From: Parachlorella kessleri | Lineage: Eukaryota > Chlorophyta > Trebouxiophyceae > Chlorellales > Chlorellaceae | Assembly: GCA_001598975.1 (NCBI GenBank) | Contig: BBXU01001178.1 | Location: 1-12,878, forward strand | Reading direction: 5' to 3' | DNA length: 12,878 nt | Shown: positions 1 through 8,800 of the stretch, piece by piece | Layout of the letters: every line of letters starts with the position of its first letter | Position numbering within the stretch: the stretch's first letter is position 1 | Made by a program: the position numbers and the translations under genes | Notes under the pieces: generated by a model | Databases searched by the model: none | What the model was told of the DNA's origin: nothing | What the model saw: the letters and a program-made list of their open reading frames with translations, nothing else

Positions 1-113
1 GGGAATGTAGTGTGTGAGTGAGTAATCAAATGGGTTGATGAACGAATGGACTACCGTGGAATGAGTGGATGAATGAATACATACATGTGTAGCTCGAGCT
101 GGTGCTGCTGCAG
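1..113 (+). other. 3' part of an NLE1 intron
   Basis: This stretch precedes the first visible NLE1 exon and ends in a CTGCTGCAG splice acceptor, so it is read as the 3' part of an intron whose start lies outside the window. It contains short imperfect repeats of the type GGATGAATGAATAC. No coding match is seen. Confidence 0.6.
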
Positions 114-1523
114 GTCACCTTCTCCCCCGATGGCCGCTTGATTGTAAGCGCCTCCTTTGACAAAAGCGTCAAGCTGTGGGATGGCGTGAAGGGCAGCTTT
201 GTGGCCACCTTCCGGGGCCATGTGGGGCCCGTGTACCAGGTGGGCTGGCAGCATTCTTCGGGGCCACGACCAAAGGGTGGTTGAGCTTCTATTTGTTTGT
301 GTTTTGTCACTCATGCTTTGAAGAGGAGATCCCGCCGGCTCGCGGGTGTACATCCTGGGCAGCGCTTCTCCCTGCTCCATGCAAATCTGGCGGGCTCTCC
401 CCTGCACGAGAGATTGTGACTGTAGGGGGTGGCCGGCGGAGGTGGTTACATGCGCCAGCAGGGCACTGGTCGTGAGCAGACGCAGGCATGCTGCGGTCGG
501 TGGTCATGTGGCATGGGGTCCGCCATGGGGGCTGCCAGCGGGGGTGCAAGGCAACGAGACGCAACCGGCCTCCCCGCCTCGCTACCCCTTTGCCTGCGCT
601 GGTGCCCCGCCACTGCCAGTGGAATGCCGGCGTGACCTTCTGTGGCCTTAGCTTCAGCGCCAGCCTGCCCCTGCCCGCGCAGGTAGCTTGGTCTGCAGAC
701 AGCCGGCTGTGCGTCAGCGGCAGCAAGGACTCCACCCTCAAGGTCTGGGACATCCGCTCCCGGAAGCTGCTCCAAGACCTGCCGGGCCACGCAGGCAAGT
801 GCTGTACCGCCGGGGCCGGCTGGGTGTACTGCTGATGTGGTGCGGGTACGTGTGTCTCCTTTGGGTGCGGTGTGGCTTGCCTGTGCTGGGAAGGCAGCCA
901 ATGGGGGGACGACGTCTTGGAACTCTGGGTTCTGCGAGTGGCATGCATGCATACGGTAATACTGCTGTCTGGTGCAGCACGTGGCGGCCGGCCAGCTGCA
1001 GTGTGGTCACACTGGTGCCTTAAAGGCTAGGGTCAGTAGAGACTGGCAGAGGCTGTACACCCAGCGTACTGCTAGGCGTACCAGCGGCAAGTGTGGAAAG
1101 GATTTGGTTGCGAAGCCCAAATGACACCCTCTGGGACGCCTCAGCAGAGACTGGCATGGGATGCGCGACCACAGTGATGCCCACGCACCTACCACTAAGC
1201 AATGGTGCCCCTGGCATGGGGGCGTGCCTTGCAGTCGAAGGCTTTAGGTAGAGGTGGCAGGTAGTGCGAAGAGGGAGTGAGAGGTGTACTGTACTGTACT
1301 GACAGGGCTGAGTGCTGCTGCAGATGAGGTGTTTAGTGTGGACTGGAGCCTGATGTCAGCAGCGGTTACCTAAGCGGTTACCTAAGCGGTTACCCTCTAC
1401 CCAATGGCGCCTCTAGCATTTGCCTGCCTCGCAGATGAGGTGTTCAGCGTGGACTGGAGCCCTGATGGCGGCTCAGTTGCCAGCGGCGGGAAGGACATGG
1501 TGCTCAAGCTCTGGAGGCAGTGA
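114..1523 (+). CDS. NLE1: Notchless homologue (NLE1/Rsa4), C-terminal WD40 repeats, 5'-partial
   Basis: Three exons are visible: 114-239, 683-794 and 1435-1523 (TGA at 1521-1523). They give the last 108 residues. The order of motifs is FSPDGRLIVSASFDKSVKLWDG, GHVGPVYQ, then VAWSADSRLCVSGSKDSTLK, LPGHADEVFSVDWSPDG and GGKDMVLKLWRQ. This succession is characteristic of the C-terminal WD40 propeller blades of Notchless/NLE1. Established role of the family: Notchless/Rsa4 binds pre-60S particles in the nucleus, and its N-terminal UBL domain (outside this window) engages the MIDAS domain of the AAA ATPase Midasin/Rea1, driving release of assembly factors. The protein is usually a little under 500 aa, so roughly the last fifth is seen. 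Phases agree: exon 1 ends in phase 0, and exon 2 leaves one base that joins exon 3 to make Asp of GHAD. The exon 2 donor is GC rather than GT. I saw no TGTAA poly(A) motif in the 1.5 kb downstream. Assignment to NLE1 rather than a generic WD40 protein is fairly sure. Confidence 0.88.
1286..1300. repeat. Pentanucleotide microsatellite (GTACT)3
   Basis: Three exact GTACT units lie in the NLE1 GC-AG intron, 23 bases before the decayed exon copy. They may reflect slippage; no function is evident. Confidence 0.8.
1324..1364 (+). pseudogene. Decayed duplicate of NLE1 exon 3 with its own splice acceptor
   Basis: The sequence after GCTGCTGCAG at 1314-1323 repeats the start of the real exon 3 at 1435. 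Over the first 27 bases they differ only at two third-codon positions (TTC to TTT, AGC to AGT). One C is then lost from CCCTGATG, and similarity fades. Spliced from exon 2 it would encode DEVFSVDWS and then, after the frame shift, stop at TAA in the adjoining repeat. It lies 111 bases upstream of the true acceptor with an equally good polypyrimidine/CAG context, so it could act as a decoy or poison exon. That role is inference. Confidence 0.75.
1361..1396. repeat. 12-base tandem repeat, three units
   Basis: The units AGCGGTTACCTA, AGCGGTTACCTA and AGCGGTTACCCT run head to tail from the end of the decayed exon copy to 38 bases before the true exon 3 acceptor. The position suggests the repeat arose at a junction of the exon duplication. 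Confidence 0.85.
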
Positions 1524-1588
1524 AGGGGTTCATGTATTGGCTAACTCGAGGGGCCTGGGGCGATTGCATGTATGTCTTTCATTTCATG

Positions 1589-1614
1589 GAGCTCAAGTAT
1601 TGGAGGCAGTGGAA
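1589..1614 (+). pseudogene. Short duplicate of the NLE1 coding end, in the 3' flank
   Basis: GGAGCTCAAGTATTGGAGGCAGTGG resembles the last codons and stop of NLE1 (GTGCTCAAGCTCTGGAGGCAGTGA at 1500-1523), with the stop TGA changed to TGG. It lies about 90 bases downstream, so it would be in the 3' UTR. It is too short to be a gene remnant alone and fits the local pattern of exon fragments. Confidence 0.55.
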
Positions 1615-1776
1615 GTGCCAGGTGCCCCGTCCAGTCCAAGGGAAGTGACCCAGTGGCGGTGGCATTGACGGCTGAGGTTGGTTTGTTGGTCGTTGTGGTG
1701 TGAACTTGACGCAGTGTGCTCTGGCCAGAGGGAGGGTCCTCGGCCACGGTGTTGTAGGCAGTACTTGCAATACATT

Positions 1777-1793
1777 GCACTGCATTGCAGTGC
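1777..1793. repeat. Short inverted repeat
   Basis: GCACTGCATTGCAGTGC is two perfect 8-base arms around one base. The spacer is too short for a fully paired RNA hairpin, so it is better seen as a DNA palindrome. It may lie in the NLE1 3' UTR or flank. Confidence 0.5.
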
Positions 1794-2033
1794 CAAGCAG
1801 TGGCAAGGGCAGGCTATGAGGGCATGCCGAGGCTACCGACAGGCACAGCCTCATAGGCCCCCCTAAGGCTGAGGGCAAGGATGTGCTCGAAAGCTTCTGT
1901 GCGATCAGGCTATGCAAAATATGAATAGAATTGTGTAGCCCTGCTCAAGGTGTGCATGAAGGGGATGGAAATCGCGTGCCTGGCTTTGCAGCACTGGCGC
2001 GATTTGTACCACCATGCACACATTCTCCCCCCT

Positions 2034-2205
2034 CAGGCGCTGGCGCACTCGGCATCCCGTCCTGTACGTCCAGCTCAACTCTTACACCTTGTTCGCACTA
2101 CCTGCCACCCATGCTAATAACTGCACACAGCCCTGTCAGTCCAGTCCGCCCTTGCATGCTCTCTGTCCGTATTGTCTGCCACCTTCAGTTGCCTGCCACC
2201 TGAGG
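2034..2205. repeat. Dispersed repeat block 1
   Basis: The core motif TTCGCACTACCTGCCACCCA followed by TGCTAATAA, preceded by a CAGCTCAACTCTTACACC-type run and GCATCCCGTCCTGTACG, recurs at about 2463-2699 and 5391-5640. The surrounding stretch 1524-2033 has no recognisable gene. No terminal repeats or transposase reading was found, so the class of element is unknown. Confidence 0.75.
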
Positions 2206-2462
2206 GTTGGGTAACCAAACAGTGCATTAATGTTGCAGTGCCAGGACGGGCAGTGGCCGTCAGCTGGTTGCACCATGGCCCAGACCACTTGTGGGGGGGC
2301 TTCCAAGTTCTTTACCCTGCTTTAGGAAACTCACTGACGCAAGCTATCCCCCAAGTGTCCTGCGCCGCCACTTGCACCCCAGCTGGGGTTGCAGGCATAA
2401 CCGGCAGGCACAACGCCTTAGCTTATCTTGGGGAGGGAACAACTGGCTCAGGACTCGGGTAA

Positions 2463-2699
2463 GACTCAGGCGCACTCTACATCCCGTCCTGTACGCACAG
2501 CTCAACTCTCACACCCTATTCGCACTACCTGCCACCCATGCTAACACCCGGCTCGCTCTGCATCCAGCCCTGTCAGTCCAGCCCAGCTCTCACTTCCTGT
2601 TTGCGCGACCTGCCAGCCATGCCAATAACCAGGGCATACTTGCTTCTGCCCCTGTCGGTACACTTTGCCCCTAACTCACTGGCTGCACTACCTGCCCCA
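2463..2699. repeat. Dispersed repeat block 2, internally repeated
   Basis: This block repeats block 1 (ACATCCCGTCCTGTACG, CAGCTCAACTCTCACACC, TTCGCACTACCTGCCACCCA). It continues with a second degenerate unit (CAGCTCTCACTTCCTG, CGACCTGCCAGCCATGCCAA) and a third trace (ACTCACTGGCTGCACTACCT). The period is roughly 75-100 bases. It looks like a minisatellite-like array rather than a gene: reading frames across it differ between blocks and match no family I recognise. Confidence 0.75.
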
Positions 2700-3074
2700 A
2701 AAAACAAGGATAACAATACGCGAGGGGCCTGCGGCTGCTGAAAGCCACTCCACCTGCAACTGACTGGGCAGTGACGGATGCAGTCCCAGTTCCCTGCCAT
2801 CGTTCCGAAGGTAGTTGCTCCAGGGGCTTAGTCACAACCGGTACAAAGTCCGTGTGACATCAGCATCTTTGCCGTGTCTGGCACCTGGGACTGTATAGGC
2901 ACGCTCTCGAAAAGCAACACAACATCCCAACCGCAAGTCCATAAACGTCCCCCTCCAGGGCAACAACGATGGCAAGGCCCTCACTGCAACGCAGCCGGTC
3001 CTTGGACGCAGCTTCCTGCCGACTCTTAAGCGAAACTCTGTTGAAACCCATTAAAGAATTCACGAGTTGAAAAG
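2700..3074. other. Intergenic, nothing recognised
   Basis: This stretch lies between the repeat block and the RPS27 upstream region. No coding match, RNA gene or clear repeat was seen. An 81-residue minus-strand frame covering 2860-3105 matches no family I know and is treated as chance. Confidence 0.5.
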
Positions 3075-3090
3075 ATGCATCTAGATGCAT
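3075..3090. promoter_or_regulatory. Perfect 16-base palindrome upstream of RPS27
   Basis: ATGCATCTAGATGCAT equals its own reverse complement. It lies about 160 bases before the RPS27 start codon, and a second short self-complementary run, TGCATGCA, follows at 3101-3108. The position would suit a binding site for a dimeric regulator, but nothing in the sequence proves this. Confidence 0.35.
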
Positions 3091-3193
3091 GGACTGCAGC
3101 TGCATGCAGGAGGCTCAGAAGCCCCACAAATGTCCTGCTGAAAACCCCGGCATAATACTATAACCCTCGTAGGACTGTCAATGTAGTGGGGGT

Positions 3194-3220
3194 CTATCAC
3201 TCCTCCTCCCTCTTCTCTTC
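3194..3220 (+). promoter_or_regulatory. Pyrimidine-rich RPS27 leader
   Basis: CTATCACTCCTCCTCCCTCTTCTCTTC ends 31 bases before the RPS27 ATG. Pyrimidine-rich start regions are common in ribosomal protein genes, so transcription may begin in or near this tract. The start site is inferred, and I saw no TATA box at a convincing distance. Confidence 0.35.
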
Positions 3221-3251
3221 GTGCTCGACTGGACGTGCGGCAGCAGCGAAG

Positions 3252-4909
3252 ATGGTGCGTCTGAGCAGCTGCATGCGGCAGCTGGTCCTGGGAGCTGTGA
3301 TGGTGCAGCGGTGTTGTACAAGCAGCCTGAGAGGGGAACAACTACCTACTGCTATCTCAGCTTGAATCACGGCCCGCAGCCCTCATCACATGACGCTGGC
3401 ATGGGGCAGCACTGGGGATGGGGCAAGGAGGCCTTAGAGGGTGCTCGGAGGCTCGAAGAGGACCGCGCGTTGGCTCCGAGGTGCTCATTAGTTGAGGCTG
3501 CTCTCCTGGCTGCAGGTGCTGTCGTGCGACATCGATCTCCTGCATCCTCCCCAGGAGCTGGAGAAGCGGAAGCACAAGCTCAAGCGCCTTGTAGCTTCTC
3601 CCAACTCCTATTTCATGGACGTCAAGTGCCAGGGGTGCTTCACCATGTGAGCAGGGCTGGCGTGTGTGTGCACCACAGCCAGCGGCGGGGACGGGGTGGT
3701 GGGCAGTGAGCAGAGAAAGACGACCCCCCTGGACGTGGTGCCCATGGGGGAACGGAAGGGCAGTCCGCACAGTGTATCTGCAGCAGCACAGTGTAGCCTT
3801 GGACTAGGAAAAGCAGGTTCTTGGAGGCGTCTGTAGGAGCCCTGGTTGACGGTGTGAGTAGGCTGCGGCGCACCTTGCTGTGATGACAAGGCGGCCGTGG
3901 CAGCTTGGGTGCCCCTCTTAAGGGGCGACGGGGCGAAGCAACGGGACGATTGCTTACAGTAGTCCCAGGTAGAGGGTCACTGGCAGGGCGGATGGGAGTG
4001 GTGAGGCTTGCAGGGCGCCTGTACACAAGAGTATGTCGCCTCAGGCATGAGATAAATCCCCATGTCTTCCTGCAGCACGACCGTGTTCAGCCACTCCCAG
4101 ACGGTGGTGGTGTGCCCCAGCTGCAACACCGTGCTGTGCGTGCCCACCGGCGGCAAGGCCCGCCTCACAGAGGGTGAGTGCCCTCCCCCGTTGGCTGGTG
4201 GGAAAAAACGTCTCTAGGCAAAACAACGACTCTGATAGGAGGATGTGGGTGACAGACTGAGGAGGTGGCGTTGGCGAGTTAAATCTGTTGTGTAGAAATG
4301 AAGTACGTGCTGTGTGCCAAGTAGTGGCAGGGTTGGCCTCACTAGGGGTGAGTGATTCTGACGTCTTTATAGTTTCTTGCTGGTTGTGTAGCTACAAGTG
4401 GAGTTGGCAGTTCCAAATAAGCAGTGCCCAAGGATGAGGGCATTACGTACCCTCCGGCCTGGGCCCCTTTAAAGGAAAAGAATGACGAAAGTGGATGGTA
4501 GCTTGAGTTCAAGTTTTGGGGAGCTGGCGTGGATCCCAGTGACTTGTAGGGACCAAGGGGGGGCGGAGGGAGGAGAAGGTTTCTTTGTGGTGGGCTGGGC
4601 AGTTGACTGGTCAGGTGCTGGTCATGCGCGAGGGCCGCACATTCATCCGCCGAGGAGACGGCTTCTGGGGTTGACTTGCTCGGACGCGTTTGGACGGACA
4701 AGGATGTCGTGTGGATCGAACATTGACATGCGGAAGCAGCACTGTTGGCTAGAGCGGTCTTTAGAGACTTGGGTCCAGGGTACAGCATCAGCTGCGCCTT
4801 CCTTGCCACTTTTCGAAGCTGGCGCAACGGTGTGTTGAGGTCTGACTTGACAGGGCCGTTGTCTGTTTGGTCTGCTGCAGGCTGCTCCTTCCGCAGGAAG
4901 GGCGATTAG
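3252..4909 (+). CDS. RPS27: 40S ribosomal protein eS27 (RPS27), complete
   Basis: Four exons (3252-3254, 3516-3646, 4076-4173, 4881-4909) encode 86 residues, the usual length of plant eS27. Introns are 261, 429 and 707 bases, all GT-AG. Visible landmarks are [20 protein letters not shown] (residues 6-25), [44 protein letters not shown] and the end RRKGD. The zinc-binding CxxC pairs are Cys39/Cys42 and Cys58/Cys61; intron 2 falls between them. The protein is a structural part of the small ribosomal subunit. Exon 1 contributes only ATG, followed immediately by GTGCGT; this start is chosen because the family begins MVL and exon 2 opens with GTG CTG. Split codons are Ile45 (AT|C) and Gly78 (G|GC). 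Intron 3 (4174-4880) holds nothing I can identify; a 161-residue minus-strand frame inside it looks accidental. A TGTAA motif lies about 200 bases after the stop. Identity is essentially certain. Confidence 0.96.
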
Positions 4910-5106
4910 TCAGGGGAGGCGCTACGCTGGCATGTGGTCTCAAGAAAGTGCGCCGCCGCGGCTTGAGGACTCTTGCCAGCGGGACAGCGCGGCCTATCAG
5001 GACAGGAGCAGGAAGGGAGCGAAGAAGATTTGCAAAGCATGGAAAGAGGGTTGTTAGGGATTGGGTTGCAGCGCCCCGCCCAGTCAGGATACTCTTCAGC
5101 CACCCC

Positions 5107-5111
5107 TGTAA
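5107..5111 (+). terminator. Putative poly(A) signal of RPS27 (TGTAA)
   Basis: TGTAA is the standard polyadenylation signal in volvocine algae. This is the first one seen after the RPS27 stop and implies a 3' UTR of about 200-220 bases. Confidence 0.6.
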
Positions 5112-5315
5112 CAGGCACGTCGTGTGAGAAAGCACGTCTCAGGTGATTTGATCTGTGCAGTAGTGGAAAGTCTCAGGTCAGCCAGTGCACCAAGAAGCAA
5201 AATGGTGGCGCTGCTGTGCTGTGCGCCATGTCACATGCGCGCTGTGCCCTGTCCCCTGGCGCCCACTCACAATGGTGACGTCACAAAGTGGTGGAGTGCT
5301 TCAGAAGCCATGTCA

Positions 5316-5378
5316 TGCACCTGCTCACGTCTCAGAATTTGCACAGCTGGTGATGCACCTACTCGCTTCTCAGATCCT
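5316..5378. repeat. 38-base direct repeat, two degenerate copies
   Basis: TGCACCTGCTCACGTCTCAG at 5316 and TGCACCTACTCGCTTCTCAG at 5354 are near copies with a period of 38 bases. Otherwise 5112-5390 holds nothing I recognise. Confidence 0.55.
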
Positions 5379-5390
5379 GTTTACACTAAC

Positions 5391-5640
5391 CTTTCACCCA
5401 TACCAAGAACGCCTCAACCCTGTTCGCACGACCAGCCCACCTTGAAAATCAAGAACATCTGGATCAGGTATCAGGCAAGACTCAGGTTCATTCTGCATCC
5501 AGCCCTGTCCATTCCGTCCAGTCTAGTCCAGCCCAGCTCTACTCCCTGTTCGCACTACCTGCCACCCATACTAATAATAGGCACGACTCGGGCTCTCACT
5601 CCCTACTCGCAATACCTGCCACCCATGCTAAGAACATCTG
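5391..5640. repeat. Dispersed repeat block 3, internally repeated
   Basis: This block shares GACTCAGGTTCATTCTGCAT, CAGCCCAGCTCTACTCCCTG and TTCGCACTACCTGCCACCCA with blocks 1 and 2. A second unit (CTCACTCCCTACTCGCAATA then CCTGCCACCCATGCTAAGAA) follows about 60 bases later. ATCAAGAACATCTG and CTAAGAACATCTG flank the central part. It lies between RPS27 and the first glycosyltransferase gene. Confidence 0.75.
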
Positions 5641-5845
5641 TCTAGTCTCTGCGTACCGCAACTCCCCCACGTGCAACCCATGGTCCGAGGTTCGAGCGTC
5701 AGCACGCCCAGCACAATCCCTTCAAGCACCGCTTTTGGTGCACCGGTGCTCCCCAATAGGCTTGATCTTGTGGAGACTTGGTTACATACTTGCCGGTGGC
5801 CAGACCCTTTTGCCCGCAGGCAACCACCCGGGGCTGGGTGTTGTC

Positions 5846-8800
5846 ATGAAATCAAGAGGGGCCTCCCTTGCCACACTCCTCACGTGTGTTCTTACAGCGC
5901 TCTACCTCGAATGGAGGTTGTTTCTGCACCCTTCAGCAGACTGCAGGTAGGCTGGTTGTCCGTATCCCGGCCTGCTGGCTAGTACCAGTAGTACCAGCTT
6001 GGCAAGACAACCTGACGACGCGCTGGGCGAACCAAGGGCACCTGCAATACATCAACGGCTGCTACACAAGCCGTTGGAGTTGCACTTATGCTGCAGGCAG
6101 CTGGCTGGCAAAGCTGGCCATACTGGGCACCCCCGGCAGCTTCTTTCAGGTGAGGCGCTGCCAACAAACTTCTGGTCCGGCCGCCCCGTTCTCGACAATC
6201 TTCTTGCCGACGTCCTGAAGGGTGCCTCTCACAGCCTGGCAGCCCTGCAGACCCAAAGTGTAGGCAGCCCAGCGCCTGTGTTCCACCTTGACTGGGGACA
6301 CCTCCTGCCCGCCCCCCTGCACCAGTTGCAGAGCCGCCGGGCTTTGACTGGCGCTTTTACACCAGCTGGCACCTGGACGCCCAAAACTACACCCAGGAGA
6401 CGGCCCTGCGCCACTACTTGACCGTGGGGCGGCACCAGGGTCGCCTGGCTGCCCCACTCGACATCCGCCTCAAGCCCATCGCCTGCGGCGGCCTGTGCAA
6501 CCAGCTCTACTCCCACATCCACGCGCTCATCATTGCCCGCGCGCTGAACGCGTCGACGCTGCTGCTGCCGCCGGCGCTGCGGCGGCGTTCGTTCGGGCAC
6601 GTATATACGGCGCCCGACGGCAAGAATACCACCTCGGTGCGCTGGAGCTTCTCCCCTGTGGAGGGGCTGCTGGATGTGGAGCGAATGGTGGAGTACTGGG
6701 CAGCAAGGGGGCTGACTATACAGCGGGTGAGTGCCAGGTGCTGTAGGTAGTTGAGTTCGGGCCTGGGACAGTGCCGGACGAGCCTCTACTGCTCCCCCAG
6801 GTCGGCTGCTTCTGCTTCTGATGTTGCTGCTGCCACGTGGATGTCGCTGCTGAGTATGTGCAAGGGCCGTGGCGTGCTCCTGGCCTGGCCAGCAGGAGTC
6901 GCACATCCAGCTGTCCACCACCTTCACATGAGTACTGTGCGCTCCAACCGTGTACTTGTCCATAAATGTGACTGCCCAGGTTAGGCACAGGCCCAGGTTA
7001 GCTGGCAATACCCGTTGGTGTGCTTGCATGGACAGGCAGTGTGCTGCTCCCTCACATGCGACCGCAAGCCACCAGTGCTTGTTGACGTCTCCTCCTGCTT
7101 TGCCTGTGGCAGACCCCGCCCCTCCGGCCAGCGCTCAGCTTCAAGACCGGCCGCCTACGGCTGGACTCCAACCTCTTCGTGGGGGCACTCAACTACAACC
7201 TCCCAGAGGGGGAGGGCTGTATGGATACCCGGGTCCGGCCCCCACAGCGGCCCCTGCCTCTGTCTGCTTACCTGGCAGAGGCCCGAACAGCGATCGGGGC
7301 TGATGCGATGCCGCTGCTAAGGGGGGATCCCTCGGCCAGGATACCCTGTGTCTACCTGGATACCCACTGCACCTTCCTGTCAGTGGAGACCGTAAGGTGA
7401 GCTGTGGTGCCTGGGAGAAGGGACTGCCGGGGGAAGTCTAAGCCGGACTAGCAGTGTACCACCACCCGACTGTGCAGCCATGAACAGCCTGTGATGGCGT
7501 TGTGGCCCTCCAGCAACCCACTCTATGGCCATGAATTTGGTGGAAAGTTTCAGACTCCTGGCCTTCAATCCGTGTCTGCTTGGACCAAGTCGGAGGGGCT
7601 TTGAAGGTCTGCACTTGCAGAGAGGAAGGAGTTTGCGCGGACACATCACATGCGGGGGCGGTGAAGCGCCAGCCTGTTTCTGTTTGTCGCAGGAACCTTA
7701 CCTTGGCAGCAGAGGCAGCACGGGGCGTCTTCTTCAAGCGCAGCCTTGTAGCGCTGGCAGACCAAGTGGTAGGGGCGTTGGATGCTCAGGGATCAGGCTT
7801 CAATGGTCTGCACTTGCGGCTCGAGAAGGATGCCAGGGACTGGCACACGATGGCTGGCGGGACAGAGGTATGGAGAGGCACTTAAGTGCACTTATTTAGG
7901 GTGGCAGGATCAGAATGCGATCAGAAAGGAGGCACGGTTACACTGTGCTGACAGGGGTCTATGCAGTGATGCTGTTTGTCTTGCCTGGAGTGATACTGTC
8001 CCAGAGAGGAAGCGGAAGCCCTCCTGAGCTTGGTGGGGGCTGTACTGCACTCACGGACTGAGAGTTGTTGGCACCTGGAAACATGTTCCAGGGTAGGACT
8101 GGCCCACAGTTAACCTCTGCTCAAAGATGCTGTGCTGTGGCACCGTGGCTGCACTTTTGATTCCATTCCTTGTGTACGGATGTGACCAGCTTCTCTTGAG
8201 AACTGGGCTCGACTGTGCTACCTTTGCAGCCTGGGCGTGGTTCTTGTGAACGTGCAGGCGTTGATAGAGCTATATCTCCAATCAATGAAGGCGGCAGGTT
8301 TTACTGTGGCAAGCCTGGTATATGTAGCCTCTGGACTGATGACATATGACGCAGGCGGAGGTGGGTGTACATCTTGGGCTTGAAAACGATAAGTTTGCAA
8401 TTGGCTCCAGTTGGCTCATTGTCCCACCTGTTTCTGAGAGCATCTCAGGGCTTCTGCTGCTATGGGGCTCGGCTGAAATAGCAAAACTACCAGACTGGGT
8501 CAGCGAGTGAAGGAGATGAGTCCCTGGACCTGGCTGGCATTGCACCCTTGTATATGCATGGCTTGCAGAGTTGCAGCGCTTCCGTGAAAAGGTGGCAGCC
8601 ATGGGACTGGCCAAGCGCCTGGTCTGCAAGGAGGACCTCCTGCCCATGTCTGCCCTGGCAGGTGCGGCTGCTCGGCATGCTTGTTTACTCCTCCTTACTC
8701 CTCCTCCAGCCTGCATCCCCCATATGAGATCCAAGAGCATAATAAAATCGTGGTAGGCTTCAGCGCAGGATGGCACTGCGAGCGCCTCCAGGAGCATGTG

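Larger units (their letters stand above)
795..1434 (+). other. GC-AG intron of NLE1
   Basis: Exon 2 ends GGCCACGCAG and is followed at once by GCAAGT, which matches the known consensus for GC-AG introns (AG|GCAAGT). The acceptor is CTCGCAG|ATGAGG at 1434/1435. Only this pair of junctions restores the conserved GHADEVFSVDW reading. A GTGCTG start a few bases later would add residues and break the frame. The 640-base intron also holds a GTACT triplet repeat, a decayed copy of exon 3 and a 12-base tandem repeat, listed separately. Confidence 0.75.

Noticed and set aside
307..952. 213- and 168-residue minus-strand frames over NLE1
   Set aside because: They are antisense to a confirmed WD40 exon and have no domain; typical shadows of GC-rich coding DNA.
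2860..3105. 81-residue minus-strand frame upstream of RPS27
   Set aside because: No recognisable motif, and its start falls in the palindrome; no supporting signal.
3880..3960. Possible C/D box snoRNA in RPS27 intron 2 (GTGATGA at about 3880, a C-box match)
   Set aside because: No CTGA D box follows at a suitable distance and no terminal stem is seen.
4342..4827. 161-residue minus-strand frame inside RPS27 intron 3
   Set aside because: It matches no family and lies wholly in a well-supported intron; composition looks like chance in GC-rich sequence.
2034..5640. Repeat blocks as a CRISPR array or retrotransposon
   Set aside because: Units are degenerate and irregularly spaced, the setting is a eukaryotic nuclear genome, and no reverse transcriptase, integrase or terminal repeats are seen.
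6229..7029. 266-residue minus-strand frame, the longest in the window
   Set aside because: It is antisense to glycosyltransferase exon 3, which is strongly supported by motifs and by its copy B counterpart.
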